A DNA stretch of 64,000 nucleotides from Pleomorphomonas koreensis DSM 23070 (GCF_000425185.1 NZ_AULH01000010.1:1-64000), one strand, 5' to 3'; counted from the first letter of the stretch, positions 8,024-17,950 are shown. Made by a program: numbers and translations. Notes: a model not told the origin generated them from the sequence alone.

Positions 8024-9023
8024 GATCGTCGCTCCCTGCTGGCCGGCGACGGAAATCGCCGGCTCCGATTTTCTCGCTGTTGAGCACTGCGTCGATGCGC
8101 CTGACGTTTTCGAGCAGGCCGACATCCTTCACCGCCAGGCAGTGAAAGAGCACTTCGTTGAGCATCATCTGCAGGATGCGCGTCATCGACGCATCCGTGC
8201 CGAACAGCCCGACGCCGGGCGGCGTCAGTACCTTGAGGTCGGCGATGTCGCCGAGCGGCGACTGCGACCGGGCGAGGATCGCCGCCACGCGGGCGCCGCG
8301 CGCCCGAGCGGTCGCGGCGGCTTCCACCGTGGTGCGGGTCATGCCGGAGAAGGATATGGCGACGGCGAGATCGCCATCCCCCATCAGCGCCGCCTGGGCG
8401 ATCTGGGTGTGGGCGTCCTGCGCCATGCCGATCCTGAGACCGAGCCGGACCAGGCGCTGGTGCATGTCGAGGGCGACCACCGCCGAGGCGCCGGCGCCGA
8501 ACAGCTGGATGGAGCGCGCGTCGTGCATCGCCGCGACGAGGCGCGGCAGCACGTCGGTCTGGGCCAGGAGTTCGGCGAACTTCAGCGCCCTCACCGAAGC
8601 GTTGTTGAACACCTTGTAGGCAATTTCCAGCGGCCCGTCGCCGAGCGCGATCTGTGGCGACGGGGTCATCACCTCATCGACGCCGGCCCGCATCGCCCGG
8701 CTCTCCCGGAGGAGGGCGTGCCGCATCTCCTTCTGCCCGGCGTAACCGAACCGGCGGGCCAGGCGGTCGACCGTCGCCCGCGAGGCGCCGGCCCGCTCGG
8801 CCAGCGCCGCCGAGGTCAGCGTGGCAAGCTCGTAGTCGGCGAGCGAGAACAGCGTCTCGATCAGCCGCTTCTCGGCCGAGCTGAGATCCGCTTGCGACAG
8901 CCTGGTCATCAGGGATGCGGAATCGTCCGCCCCCGTCACGACGTCGGTCATCACGCCATCCTCCCGTCGAGGCGCCTTCGACGTGTTCGTCGCGGCGGCT
9001 TCCGTGGTCTTTCTTCGGGTCAT
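7992..9023 (-). CDS. RpiR-family transcriptional regulator (HTH + SIS)
   Basis: This 343-aa regulator has an N-terminal HTH_6 domain (about residues 40-115, with recognition region 'ALAERAGASRATVDRLARRFG') and a sugar-phosphate-binding SIS domain from about residue 165 ('SIQLFGAGASAVVALDMHQRL', 'DLAVAISFSGMTRTTVEAA'). Proteins of this type usually sense a phosphorylated sugar from the pathway they control. The ATG at 9023 is preceded by GAGG at a suitable distance. The last 32 bases overlap the start of the transketolase N-subunit gene, giving an arginine-rich tail after the SIS domain that looks non-conserved. As the first gene of the leftward operon it probably regulates itself and the downstream genes. 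Confidence 0.92.
   Translation of the reverse strand: MTRRKTTEAAATNTSKAPRREDGVMTDVVTGADDSASLMTRLSQADLSSAEKRLIETLFSLADYELATLTSAALAERAGASRATVDRLARRFGYAGQKEMRHALLRESRAMRAGVDEVMTPSPQIALGDGPLEIAYKVFNNASVRALKFAELLAQTDVLPRLVAAMHDARSIQLFGAGASAVVALDMHQRLVRLGLRIGMAQDAHTQIAQAALMGDGDLAVAISFSGMTRTTVEAAATARARGARVAAILARSQSPLGDIADLKVLTPPGVGLFGTDASMTRILQMMLNEVLFHCLAVKDVGLLENVRRIDAVLNSEKIGAGDFRRRPAGSDDRDRSEGHRET
8032..8037 (-). promoter_or_regulatory. Ribosome binding site deciding the transketolase N-subunit start
   Basis: AGGGAG on the minus strand sits 8 bases before the GTG at 8023. It lies inside the coding region of the upstream regulator and supports the GTG over more distal starts. Confidence 0.7.
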
Positions 9024-9031
9024 AATACCTC

Positions 9032-9068
9032 ACATTTTGCTAGTTGCAATAGTTTTTGAGACATTTTG
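9032..9068. promoter_or_regulatory. Direct repeat upstream of the rpiR-like gene
   Basis: The octamer ACATTTTG occurs at 9032-9039 and again at 9061-9068, 29 bases apart, just upstream of the rpiR-family start at 9023. Between them is TTGC-N5-GCAA (9038-9050 on the minus strand reads TTGCAACTAGCAA). The area is AT-rich against a GC-rich background. Spacing near three helical turns fits a repeated operator for the adjacent regulator; this is inference. Confidence 0.4.
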
Positions 9069-9216
9069 TCGCGTAAGCGTTGGCGCCCCGCTGCAGGTAT
9101 ATCCTGCGGCCGCCGCCCGTGCTGAGAGCCATGAGGATGAAGCGTCGGGGGGGGCGGCGTATTTGCCGCGTGTCTTCGGCCGGGATCAAATCCCTCCCGC
9201 CGCGCCGATCGGCGGC

Positions 9217-9245
9217 TTGACGCGCCGTCCATCTCATATTATTCG
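9217..9245 (+). promoter_or_regulatory. Predicted promoter of the lacI operon
   Basis: TTGACG (9217-9222), a 17-base spacer and TATTCG (9240-9245) form a plausible sigma-70-type promoter in front of the lacI-family gene. The -10 element overlaps the large palindrome at 9237-9265. Confidence 0.45.
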
Positions 9246-9265
9246 TATCAGTAATACGTATAATA
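9237..9265. promoter_or_regulatory. 29-bp palindrome, candidate LacI-family operator
   Basis: Half-sites TATTATTCGTAT (9237-9248) and ATACGTATAATA (9254-9265) are inverted repeats with one mismatch in 12, separated by CAGTA. The palindrome lies 38 bases before the ATG of the lacI-family gene and over the predicted -10/start region, where a repressor would block transcription. Binding by the adjacent regulator is inferred from position and symmetry. Confidence 0.65.
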
Positions 9266-9303
9266 AAACAACGCGACAAAACACGACGGGCGGAAACCAA
9301 CCA

Positions 9304-10305
9304 ATGAAGCGTCCAACGCAGAAGGACGTCGCCAAGCTGGCGGGCGTCTCGCAGGCGGCCGTGTCCATGGTGCTGAGCGGCGCCGGCGTGCCCACGGTGT
9401 CGACCGACACCTGGACGCGCATCACCGAGGCGGCCAAGACGCTCGGCTACGCGCCCAACCGCTTCGCCCAGGCGCTGAAGACGCAGCGGACGATGACCAT
9501 CGCCTGCATCGTGCCGGACATCACCAACCCGTTCTACCCGGTGCTGATCCGCGGCGTGCAGAAGGTGGCGCAGGACGGCGCCTACGACGTCATCACCGTC
9601 AACACCGACGGCGATCCGGCCCGCGAGCGGCATTTCCTCGACTGGGCGCACCAGGGCCGGGTCGACGGCGTCGTCGGCGTATTCTTCACGCTGCGGGCCG
9701 CCGACTTCCGCTCGCTGGTCGAGGCCGGCGTGCCGGTGGTGCGCATCGAATCGGCGCGCAAGAAGGGCGGCGGCATCGCCATCGACGACATCTTCGTCGA
9801 CAGCCGCGCCGCCGCCCGCGCCGTCGTCGACTATCTCGTCGGACGCGGCCACCGGAAGATCGCCATGCTGGCCGGCAGCGGCGGGCCGCAATGCGTGCGC
9901 GTCGACGGCTACCGCGAGGCGATGGCCGCCGCCGGCGCCGAGCCGTCCGTCACCATCACCGATGCCTTCAGCGAGGAGGCGGGCTTTGCCGCCGCCCAGA
10001 CCATTCTGTCGAACGGCTACGCGCCGACCGCCGTCTTCGCCGCCAACGACCTGATGGCGATCGGCGTCATGCGCGCCCTGCGCGAACGGCAATTGCGGAT
10101 TCCCGACGATGTCGCCGTGGTCGGCTTCGACGACATCTCGCCGGCCAGCCTGGTGTCGCCGCCGCTCACCACCGTCAGCCAGTTCCAGGCGCGGATGGGC
10201 GAGCGGGCGGCCGAGGTGCTGCTCGAACGGCTGCGCGGCCAGAGGCCGCCGCACGGCACCACCGAGGAAATGCGCTTCCAACTGGTCGAGCGCGTCTCGA
10301 CCTGA
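9304..10305 (+). CDS. LacI-family transcriptional regulator
   Basis: This 333-aa regulator begins with a LacI helix-turn-helix, 'TQKDVAKLAGVSQAAVSMVL' (residues 5-24), followed by the hinge region 'LGYAPNRFAQALKTQRT' and a periplasmic-binding-protein-like sensor domain ('TIACIVPDITNPFYPVLIRG', 'IAMLAGSGGPQCVRVDGYREAM', 'VVGFDDISPASLVSPPLTTV'). The ATG at 9304 was chosen because it starts directly at the DNA-binding domain; longer frames upstream run through the operator region. It is the first gene of the rightward sugar operon and is transcribed divergently from the RpiR operon. It likely represses its own operon until a sugar ligand is bound. Confidence 0.95.
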   Translation: MKRPTQKDVAKLAGVSQAAVSMVLSGAGVPTVSTDTWTRITEAAKTLGYAPNRFAQALKTQRTMTIACIVPDITNPFYPVLIRGVQKVAQDGAYDVITVNTDGDPARERHFLDWAHQGRVDGVVGVFFTLRAADFRSLVEAGVPVVRIESARKKGGGIAIDDIFVDSRAAARAVVDYLVGRGHRKIAMLAGSGGPQCVRVDGYREAMAAAGAEPSVTITDAFSEEAGFAAAQTILSNGYAPTAVFAANDLMAIGVMRALRERQLRIPDDVAVVGFDDISPASLVSPPLTTVSQFQARMGERAAEVLLERLRGQRPPHGTTEEMRFQLVERVST

Positions 10306-10315
10306 GGAGAGGTCC

Positions 10316-10339
10316 GCCGCCGGCAGGAGAACCGGCGGC
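10316..10339 (+). other. Stem-loop between lacI and the binding-protein gene
   Basis: GCCGCCGG (10316-10323) pairs with CCGGCGGC (10332-10339) around an 8-base loop in the 119-base spacer. There is no T-run, so a simple terminator is unlikely; it could separate expression of the regulator from the abundant binding protein. Confidence 0.4.
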
Positions 10340-10424
10340 CGGCCGGGAGAAGATCCGGATCGCGCGATCGACGAGATCGAGCCAGCAAGCGGCGAGCCGG
10401 AAACAACCAAACGTGGAGGAAACC

Positions 10425-11744
10425 ATGGACAGACGGACATTTCTCGTCGGGGGGCTCGGCGCCTCCCTCGTTCCCCTGATGAACCGCTTCGCCTTCGCCG
10501 CCGGCCAGCCGGTGAGCTGGTGGTATGAAAGCGCCGCGCCGGCCCAGCAGGCGGCCATCGCCGACGTGCTGGTCGGCGGCTTCAACGCCGCCCATCCCGA
10601 GTACAGCCTCGCGGTCGACTACCGCGGCTCCGAACTCGACAAGCAGATGCGCGTGGCGCTGCTGTCCGGCAACGGCCCCGACGTCGTCTACACGGCCGGC
10701 CCCAGTTACGTGGCGCCGATGGCCCGCGCCGGCCAGTTGCTCGCCCTCGACGACTACGCCAAGAAATACGGCTGGAACGAGCGCATCCTGCCGGTGTTCC
10801 TGGAGATGGGCCGATACGACGGCAAGCTCTATGCCGTGCCGAAGACCTATGAGACGCTCGGCCTGTTCTACAACAAGGCGGTGCTCGCCAAGAACGGCTG
10901 GAAGGTGCCCGCCACCCTCGCCGAGCTGGAGGCGCTGGCCGACGAGGCGCTGAAGGCCAAGCTGGTGCCGTTTGCCTCCGGCAACGCCGGCTGGCGCGGC
11001 AACAACGAGCACTATGTCACCATCGTCTTCAACTCGATCGCCGGACCGGACAACGTCTACAAAGCGCTGAAGGGCGAGCTGCCGTGGACGGCCGAGCCCT
11101 TCGTCACGGCCATCGACAGGCTGAACAGCTGGTGGCAGAAGGGCTATTTCGGCCCCGACTACTTCTCGCTGGAGACCGAGCAGTTCTTCGCCCAGATGGC
11201 GGCCGGCCGGTCGCCGATGCTGCCGAGCGGCACCTGGCATTTCCAGTACATCCAGTCCTATTTCAAGGACAACGCCGACGATTGCGGCTTCGTCGGCTTC
11301 CCGAGCGCCGACGGCCTCGGCGATCCGGTCTACGCGCTCGGCGTCGGCTCGACCCTGTCGATCGCCGCCGCCTCGCAGAACCCGGACGGCGCCGCCGCCG
11401 CCATCGACTACGTCTTCTCGCCGGAGTTCTACAGCAAGATGAACTCGGTCTGGCAGGGCGAGTGGAACACGCCGCTCGAAGACCTCAGCATGGTCAAGAT
11501 CAGCAGCGAGGTGCCGGCCCTCTATGCCGAGAGCATGAAGGCGCTGGCCGACGCGGTGGGCGACAACAAGTACGGCTACACCTCCTGGACCTTCCTGCCG
11601 CCGGCCACCAACACCCAGCTCATCAACGGCATCGAGGAAGTCTGGCTCGGCCGGGCGACGGTGGCCGACTATCTCGGCCAGATCGACGCCGCCTTCCGCG
11701 AGGAACTCGCCGACGGCAAGGTGCCGGCCGTGCCGAACCGCTGA
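10425..11744 (+). CDS. Extracellular sugar-binding protein, probable Tat substrate
   Basis: This 439-aa ABC family 1 solute-binding protein starts with 'MDRRTFLVGGLGASLVPLMN', which contains a twin-arginine motif (RRTFL) and a hydrophobic stretch ending at 'FAFAAGQ'; export folded by Tat is therefore likely. The mature part has 'VSWWYESAAPAQQAAIADVL', 'YDGKLYAVPKTYETLGLFYN' (a hallmark of sugar-binding proteins) and 'MAAGRSPMLPSGTWHFQY'. A GGAGGA ribosome site (10415-10420) supports the ATG. It is separated from the first permease gene by a stem-loop spacer. The ligand is unknown; the glycohydrolase-fold enzyme in the same operon suggests a glycoside or modified sugar. Confidence 0.93.
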   Translation: MDRRTFLVGGLGASLVPLMNRFAFAAGQPVSWWYESAAPAQQAAIADVLVGGFNAAHPEYSLAVDYRGSELDKQMRVALLSGNGPDVVYTAGPSYVAPMARAGQLLALDDYAKKYGWNERILPVFLEMGRYDGKLYAVPKTYETLGLFYNKAVLAKNGWKVPATLAELEALADEALKAKLVPFASGNAGWRGNNEHYVTIVFNSIAGPDNVYKALKGELPWTAEPFVTAIDRLNSWWQKGYFGPDYFSLETEQFFAQMAAGRSPMLPSGTWHFQYIQSYFKDNADDCGFVGFPSADGLGDPVYALGVGSTLSIAAASQNPDGAAAAIDYVFSPEFYSKMNSVWQGEWNTPLEDLSMVKISSEVPALYAESMKALADAVGDNKYGYTSWTFLPPATNTQLINGIEEVWLGRATVADYLGQIDAAFREELADGKVPAVPNR

Positions 11745-11756
11745 CGCCCGCAACAG

Positions 11757-11777
11757 GGAGGCGGCTCTGCCGCCTCC
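11757..11777 (+). other. Stem-loop after the binding-protein gene
   Basis: GGAGGCGGC (11757-11765) and GCCGCCTCC (11769-11777) form a perfect 9-bp stem with loop TCT, between the binding-protein stop (11744) and the permease ATG (11797). No T-run follows. Such hairpins are known to protect the 3' end of binding-protein mRNA from decay and raise its level relative to the permeases. Confidence 0.65.
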
Positions 11778-11796
11778 GCCTGCCGGAGACCCGCGC

Positions 11797-12642
11797 ATGC
11801 ACCGCCTCTATCTGGTGCCGACGCTGCTGATCAACGTCGTCATCATCTTCATCCCCGCCATGCTGACCATCGCGCTGGCCTTCTGCCGCTGGGACGGCAT
11901 CGGCGTGCCGACCTACGTCGGCCTCGCCAATTTCCGGGCGCTGGCCACCGACCGCGTCTTCTGGATGGCGCTCGGCAACAACGTCATCTGGACGGCCATC
12001 TTCCTGACCATCCCCATCGCCATGGGGCTGCTCGCCGCCACCATGATGCTGGTCGCCCGCCGCGGCAGTGCCTTCTTCCAGGTGGTCTATTTCCTGCCGG
12101 TGGTCATCGCCACGGCAATCACCGCCCGCGTCTGGCAGGGCATGATCTATTCGCCGCTGACCGGCGTCGCCGGTCTGATCACCCGCGCCGGCTTTCCCGT
12201 TCCCAACCCGCTGACGCTGCCCTCGACCGCTCTCTACGGCATCGCCGCCGTCGACCTCTGGCACTGGTGGGGCTTCCTCTGCGTCATCTTCTTCGCCGCG
12301 TTGCGCCAGGTGCCGCAGGAGCAGATCGAGGCGGCCCGCATCGAGGGTGCGAGCTTCTGGCAGATGCTGCGCTACGTGCTGATTCCCGGCATCCGGCCGA
12401 CCATCACGCTGATGATGATCATGACCATCATCTGGTCGTTCCTGGTTTTCGACTTCGTCTACATCCTGACCCAGGGCGGGCCGGCCTTCTCCAGCGAGGT
12501 GTTGTCGACGCTCGCCTACCGCAGTGCCTTCTACGACCTCGCGGTCGGCAAGGCAGCGGCCGTCGCCGTGGTGATCAGCCTGTTCGGCCTCGCCACCACC
12601 GCCGTCTACATCCGCCTGCAGGCGAAGGAGCTTGATCAATGA
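11797..12642 (+). CDS. Carbohydrate ABC transporter permease (MalF/UgpA type)
   Basis: This 281-aa inner-membrane subunit has about six hydrophobic segments, starting 'LYLVPTLLINVVIIFIPAML'. The EAA loop is 'QIEAARIEGASFWQMLRYVL', and 'YILTQGGPAFSSEVLSTLAY' is the conserved segment before the last helices. Its stop overlaps the ATG of the next permease (ATGA), so the two subunits are coupled. It forms the membrane channel with the 12639-13472 product and uses the ATPase at the end of the operon. Confidence 0.94.
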   Translation: MHRLYLVPTLLINVVIIFIPAMLTIALAFCRWDGIGVPTYVGLANFRALATDRVFWMALGNNVIWTAIFLTIPIAMGLLAATMMLVARRGSAFFQVVYFLPVVIATAITARVWQGMIYSPLTGVAGLITRAGFPVPNPLTLPSTALYGIAAVDLWHWWGFLCVIFFAALRQVPQEQIEAARIEGASFWQMLRYVLIPGIRPTITLMMIMTIIWSFLVFDFVYILTQGGPAFSSEVLSTLAYRSAFYDLAVGKAAAVAVVISLFGLATTAVYIRLQAKELDQ

Positions 12643-13472
12643 GGCTCGTCGAAAGCCGGACCACCTTCGTCCTCACCTACGCGGCGCTCGGCATCCTGCT
12701 GCTGATCACCCTGTTCCCGATCGCCCTCCTGGTGCTCAACTCGCTGAAGCCGGCCACCCAGATCGTCCAGAATCCGCTTGCCTGGCCGGAGATCTACCGC
12801 TGGGACAATTTTACGCGCGCCTGGAATGATGCCCGCTTCGGCACCACCATGCTCAACTCGGCGCTGCTCGCCGCGCTGACCATCGTCCTGGTCTGCTCCA
12901 CCGGCTCGCTCACCGCCTACGTGCTGGCGCGCCGCAAGATCAAGAGCTGGAAGATCGTCACCTTCTACCTGCTCGCCACCACCACGGCGCCGATCCAGCT
13001 GTTCCTGTTCCCGCTGTATTTCGGCTTCGCCAAGCTCGGGCTGATCAACAACGTGTTCGCCGTGTCGCTGATCTACACGGCGATCTACTCGCCCTTCGCG
13101 GTGATGCTGCTGCGCACCTATTTCCTCGCCGTGCCCAAGGAGCTGGAGGAAGCGGCGCTGATCGACGGCGCCACGCCGTGGCAGGTGTTTTCCAAGGTGA
13201 TGCTGCCGATCGTCTCGCCGGGCATCCTCACCGTGGCGCTGATCATCGGCCTCTATTCGTGGAACGAGTTCCTGATCGCCACCACCTTCCTGCAACGCAC
13301 CGACCGGCTGACCGCCGTCGTCTCCTTCTTCCTGCTGTCCGGCCAGTACACCTCCGACTGGGGGGAGATCATGGCCGCCGCCCTCATCATTGTGCTGCCG
13401 GTGATCGTGCTGTTCGTCGCGCTGCAACGCCGCTTCATCGAAGGCATGGCCGGCGGCTCGGTCAAGGGCTGA
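12639..13472 (+). CDS. Carbohydrate ABC transporter permease (MalG/UgpE type)
   Basis: This 277-aa permease has the MalG-class layout: first helix 'TFVLTYAALGILLLITLFPI', the EAA loop 'LEEAALIDGATPWQVFSKVM' near residues 170-190, the helix 'GLYSWNEFLIATTFL', and the C-terminus 'QRRFIEGMAGGSVKG' that contacts the ATPase. It overlaps the preceding permease by four bases and is followed 31 bases later by the glycohydrolase-fold gene. Confidence 0.94.
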   Translation: MRLVESRTTFVLTYAALGILLLITLFPIALLVLNSLKPATQIVQNPLAWPEIYRWDNFTRAWNDARFGTTMLNSALLAALTIVLVCSTGSLTAYVLARRKIKSWKIVTFYLLATTTAPIQLFLFPLYFGFAKLGLINNVFAVSLIYTAIYSPFAVMLLRTYFLAVPKELEEAALIDGATPWQVFSKVMLPIVSPGILTVALIIGLYSWNEFLIATTFLQRTDRLTAVVSFFLLSGQYTSDWGEIMAAALIIVLPVIVLFVALQRRFIEGMAGGSVKG

Positions 13473-13503
13473 GCCCGCCCCCCTTTTTCCCCGGAGAGTT
13501 CCG

Positions 13504-15612
<2,109 letters not shown>

Positions 15613-15632
15613 GGCCGGGGAGGGAGGACGAC

Positions 15633-16691
15633 ATGGCTTCGGTTTCGATCCGCGACGTCGGCAAGACCTTCGGCGCGATGCGGGTGATCCACGGCATCTC
15701 CGTCGACATCGCCGACGGCGAGTTCGTGGTGCTGGTCGGCCCGTCCGGCTGCGGCAAGTCGACGCTGCTCAGGATGATCGCCGGCCTCGAGGACATCTCG
15801 GACGGCGAGATCGCCATCGGCGGCACGGTGGTCAACCACCTGCCGCCCAAGGCGCGCGACATCTCCATGGTGTTCCAGAACTACGCGCTCTATCCGCACA
15901 TGACGGTGGCCGAGAACATGGCCTTCTCGCTGACGCTGGCCAAGGCGCCGGCCGCCGAGAAGGCGGCCAAGGTGGCGGCCGCCGCCGACATCCTCGGCCT
16001 CACCCCGCTGCTTGACCGCTATCCGCGCCAGCTGTCCGGCGGCCAGCGCCAGCGGGTGGCCATGGGCCGGTCGATCGTCCGCAATCCGCAGGTGTTCCTG
16101 TTCGACGAGCCGCTCTCCAACCTCGACGCCAAGCTGCGCGTCTCCATGCGCGCCGAGATCAAGGCGCTGCACCGGCGGCTCGGCACCACCATCGTCTACG
16201 TGACGCACGACCAGGTGGAGGCGATGACGCTGGCCGACCGCATCGTCGTCATGCAGGCCGGCCGCGTCGAGCAGGTCGGCTCGCCGCTCGACCTCTACGA
16301 CCGGCCGGACAACACCTTCGTCGCCGGCTTCATCGGCTCGCCGTCGATGAACCTTCTGCCGGGCCGGCGGCAGGGCGACGGCATCGTGCTCGATAACGGC
16401 GGCACGATCGTTGCCGCCCTGCCTGTCGGGATCGACGAGGGCCGGCCCGTCCTCATCGGCAAGCGGCCGGAGAACATCCGCATCACCGGGACGGGCGGCG
16501 TCGCCGCCACGGTCAAGGTGGTCGAGCCGACGGGATCGGAGACCTACGCGCTGTTCGAGGCCGGCGGCGGCGAGGTGGTCGGCCTGTTCCGCGAGCGCGT
16601 CGAGTTGCGCGAAGGCGAGGCGGTACATCTGTCGCTCGACGATGGGCCGCTGCACCTGTTCGACGCCGAGACCCGGCGCCGCCTCGGGTGA
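15633..16691 (+). CDS. Sugar ABC transporter ATPase (UgpC/MalK type)
   Basis: This 352-aa ATPase has Walker A 'GPSGCGKST' near residues 36-44, the Q-loop 'MVFQNYALYPHM', signature 'LSGGQRQRVAMGRS', Walker B 'VFLFDEP' and H-loop 'YVTHDQVEAMTLADRIVVMQ'. The C-terminal regulatory OB domain is present ('GFIGSPSMNLLPGRR', 'GKRPENIRIT'). The ATG at 15633 follows a GGGAGGA ribosome site 21 bases after the preceding stop. It energises the transporter encoded by 10425-13472 and ends the rightward operon. Confidence 0.95.
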   Translation: MASVSIRDVGKTFGAMRVIHGISVDIADGEFVVLVGPSGCGKSTLLRMIAGLEDISDGEIAIGGTVVNHLPPKARDISMVFQNYALYPHMTVAENMAFSLTLAKAPAAEKAAKVAAAADILGLTPLLDRYPRQLSGGQRQRVAMGRSIVRNPQVFLFDEPLSNLDAKLRVSMRAEIKALHRRLGTTIVYVTHDQVEAMTLADRIVVMQAGRVEQVGSPLDLYDRPDNTFVAGFIGSPSMNLLPGRRQGDGIVLDNGGTIVAALPVGIDEGRPVLIGKRPENIRITGTGGVAATVKVVEPTGSETYALFEAGGGEVVGLFRERVELREGEAVHLSLDDGPLHLFDAETRRRLG

Positions 16692-16704
16692 CGGGCTGCG
16701 CGGC

Positions 16705-16809
16705 TAGAGCATTTCCGGTGAAATCCGGTTCACCGGAAAGGCTCTATCTCATTGTTGAGACGCAATTCCGGACGCAAGACCGGGTCCCACGTTTGCTGGA
16801 ATTGCTCTA
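16705..16809. repeat. Intergenic palindromic repeat, 105 bp
   Basis: The element is bounded by TAGAGCATTTCC and its near inverse GGAATTGCTCTA. Inside, TTTCCGGTGAA and TTCACCGGAAA (16712-16739) form a hairpin. Similar short mosaic palindromes are scattered through many alphaproteobacterial genomes. Its right end supplies the TAG stop of the cytochrome b561 gene on the minus strand, so the repeat has been fixed at the very end of that gene. It may also end transcription of both convergent genes. Confidence 0.7.
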
Positions 16810-17388
16810 GTCGATCTCGCCGACCGGCGACGGTCGACCGCGCAGCATGCGCGTCAGCGTGCCCTCGCGCCAGACGTAGGTGTGGGTCAGTGCCATGGCG
16901 GTGTGGCCGAGGATCAGCAGCAGCAGCGTCCAGCCGAAGAGGCCGTGCAGCATGTTGGCCGGCGCCATCAGCGCCGGGATGCGCTCGCCGCCGCCGGCGA
17001 ACACCTCGATGCCGAACACCTCAAGGCCGCGACCGCTGCCGTAGGCACGCAGCACGGCCAGCGTCGGCACCGCCAGCATCAGCAGATAGAGCACGAGATG
17101 ACCGATACGGGCGGCGGTGCCGAGCAGACCCGCGGCGTAGACCGGACGGTTGCGGAGATTGATCAGCGCCCAGGCGCCGCGCAGGAAGATCGCCAGGAAC
17201 AGCAGGAAGCCGACCGAGAAGTGCCAGGACCAGAAGAAGCGCGCCACCGGCATGTCGCGGTCGACGGCGTGCAGGATGGCCGACGTGAACTGCCAGGCGA
17301 ACAGCGCGGCCATCAGCCAGTGCAGGGTGCGACTGACGAGGCCGTAGCCATCGGGGTGGTCGAACAGCGTCGAATGATCCTTGGTCAA
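16807..17388 (-). CDS. Cytochrome b561 family protein
   Basis: This 193-aa di-haem membrane protein of the bacterial cytochrome b561 family moves electrons, typically from quinol to a periplasmic partner. Four hydrophobic helices carry the expected histidines: 'SRTLHWLMAALFAWQF', 'FFWSWHFSVGFLLFL', 'NMLHGLFGWTLLL' and 'LILGHTAMALTHTYVW'. No ATG gives a sensible N-terminus; I place the start at TTG 17388, five bases after a perfect AGGAGG (17394-17399). The stop codon is formed by the adjoining palindromic repeat. It lies divergent from the small membrane-protein gene at 17666. Confidence 0.85.
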   Translation of the reverse strand: MTKDHSTLFDHPDGYGLVSRTLHWLMAALFAWQFTSAILHAVDRDMPVARFFWSWHFSVGFLLFLAIFLRGAWALINLRNRPVYAAGLLGTAARIGHLVLYLLMLAVPTLAVLRAYGSGRGLEVFGIEVFAGGGERIPALMAPANMLHGLFGWTLLLLILGHTAMALTHTYVWREGTLTRMLRGRPSPVGEID

Positions 17389-17393
17389 GGGAA

Positions 17394-17399
17394 CCTCCT
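17394..17399 (-). promoter_or_regulatory. Ribosome binding site for a TTG start
   Basis: A full AGGAGG on the minus strand lies five bases ahead of the TTG at 17388 and decides the start of the cytochrome b561 gene. Confidence 0.7.
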
Positions 17400-17665
17400 G
17401 TCGCCCGGCAAGGGAATAGCCGGAGTTTACGCAATTATGCGTGCGGAAGGCGGAAAAGCCAGCCGGAATTGACCGGCTGCCGGCTGTCACCGGCAGGCGG
17501 CGGCTCAAAATCGCGTGAAACGGCCGGGCGGCGCGGCGCCCGGATCGGGGCAGGTCCCAAGGTTGCCTCGCCGGGAGGCTTCCTCTAGAGTTTTGGGGAA
17601 AGTAACGGAAACGGGCGCCGGCCCGGGTGCCGGTCGTCATCGGGAAGGCCGGCGGAGGAGGACGG

Positions 17666-17950
17666 ATGAAGCGCGTATCCGACATCGGCCATCCCTTCTA
17701 TCGCCCGCTGTGGCGGCGCGTGGTGCTGGTCGGCGTCACCGGGCTCTGGGCATCGTACGAGAATTTCGTGGTCAAGGACCCGATGTGGATGGTGCTGACG
17801 GCCGGCGTGTTCGTCTATGCCGCCTGGGTGTTCCTGATCAAGTGGACCGATCCGGAGGACAAGCCGGCGGAGATCATCGATGCCGCCGATCGCCAGCCGC
17901 TGGACGCGCCTTCCGAGACGGAGGCGAACGACGAGGCCGAGCGGCGCTGA
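17666..17950 (+). CDS. Small membrane protein, DUF3329-like
   Basis: This 94-aa protein begins 'MKRVSDIGHPFYRPLWRRVV' and has two hydrophobic segments (about residues 16-32 and 38-60, 'MVLTAGVFVYAAWVFLI') followed by an acidic, polar tail. The 'HPFYRPLWRR' opening resembles small DUF3329-type proteins of alphaproteobacteria; that match is from memory. GGAGGA stands directly upstream of the ATG at 17666 and decides against the longer frame. Function is unknown. It is followed 71 bases later by msrB on the same strand, so co-transcription is possible. Confidence 0.7.
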   Translation: MKRVSDIGHPFYRPLWRRVVLVGVTGLWASYENFVVKDPMWMVLTAGVFVYAAWVFLIKWTDPEDKPAEIIDAADRQPLDAPSETEANDEAERR

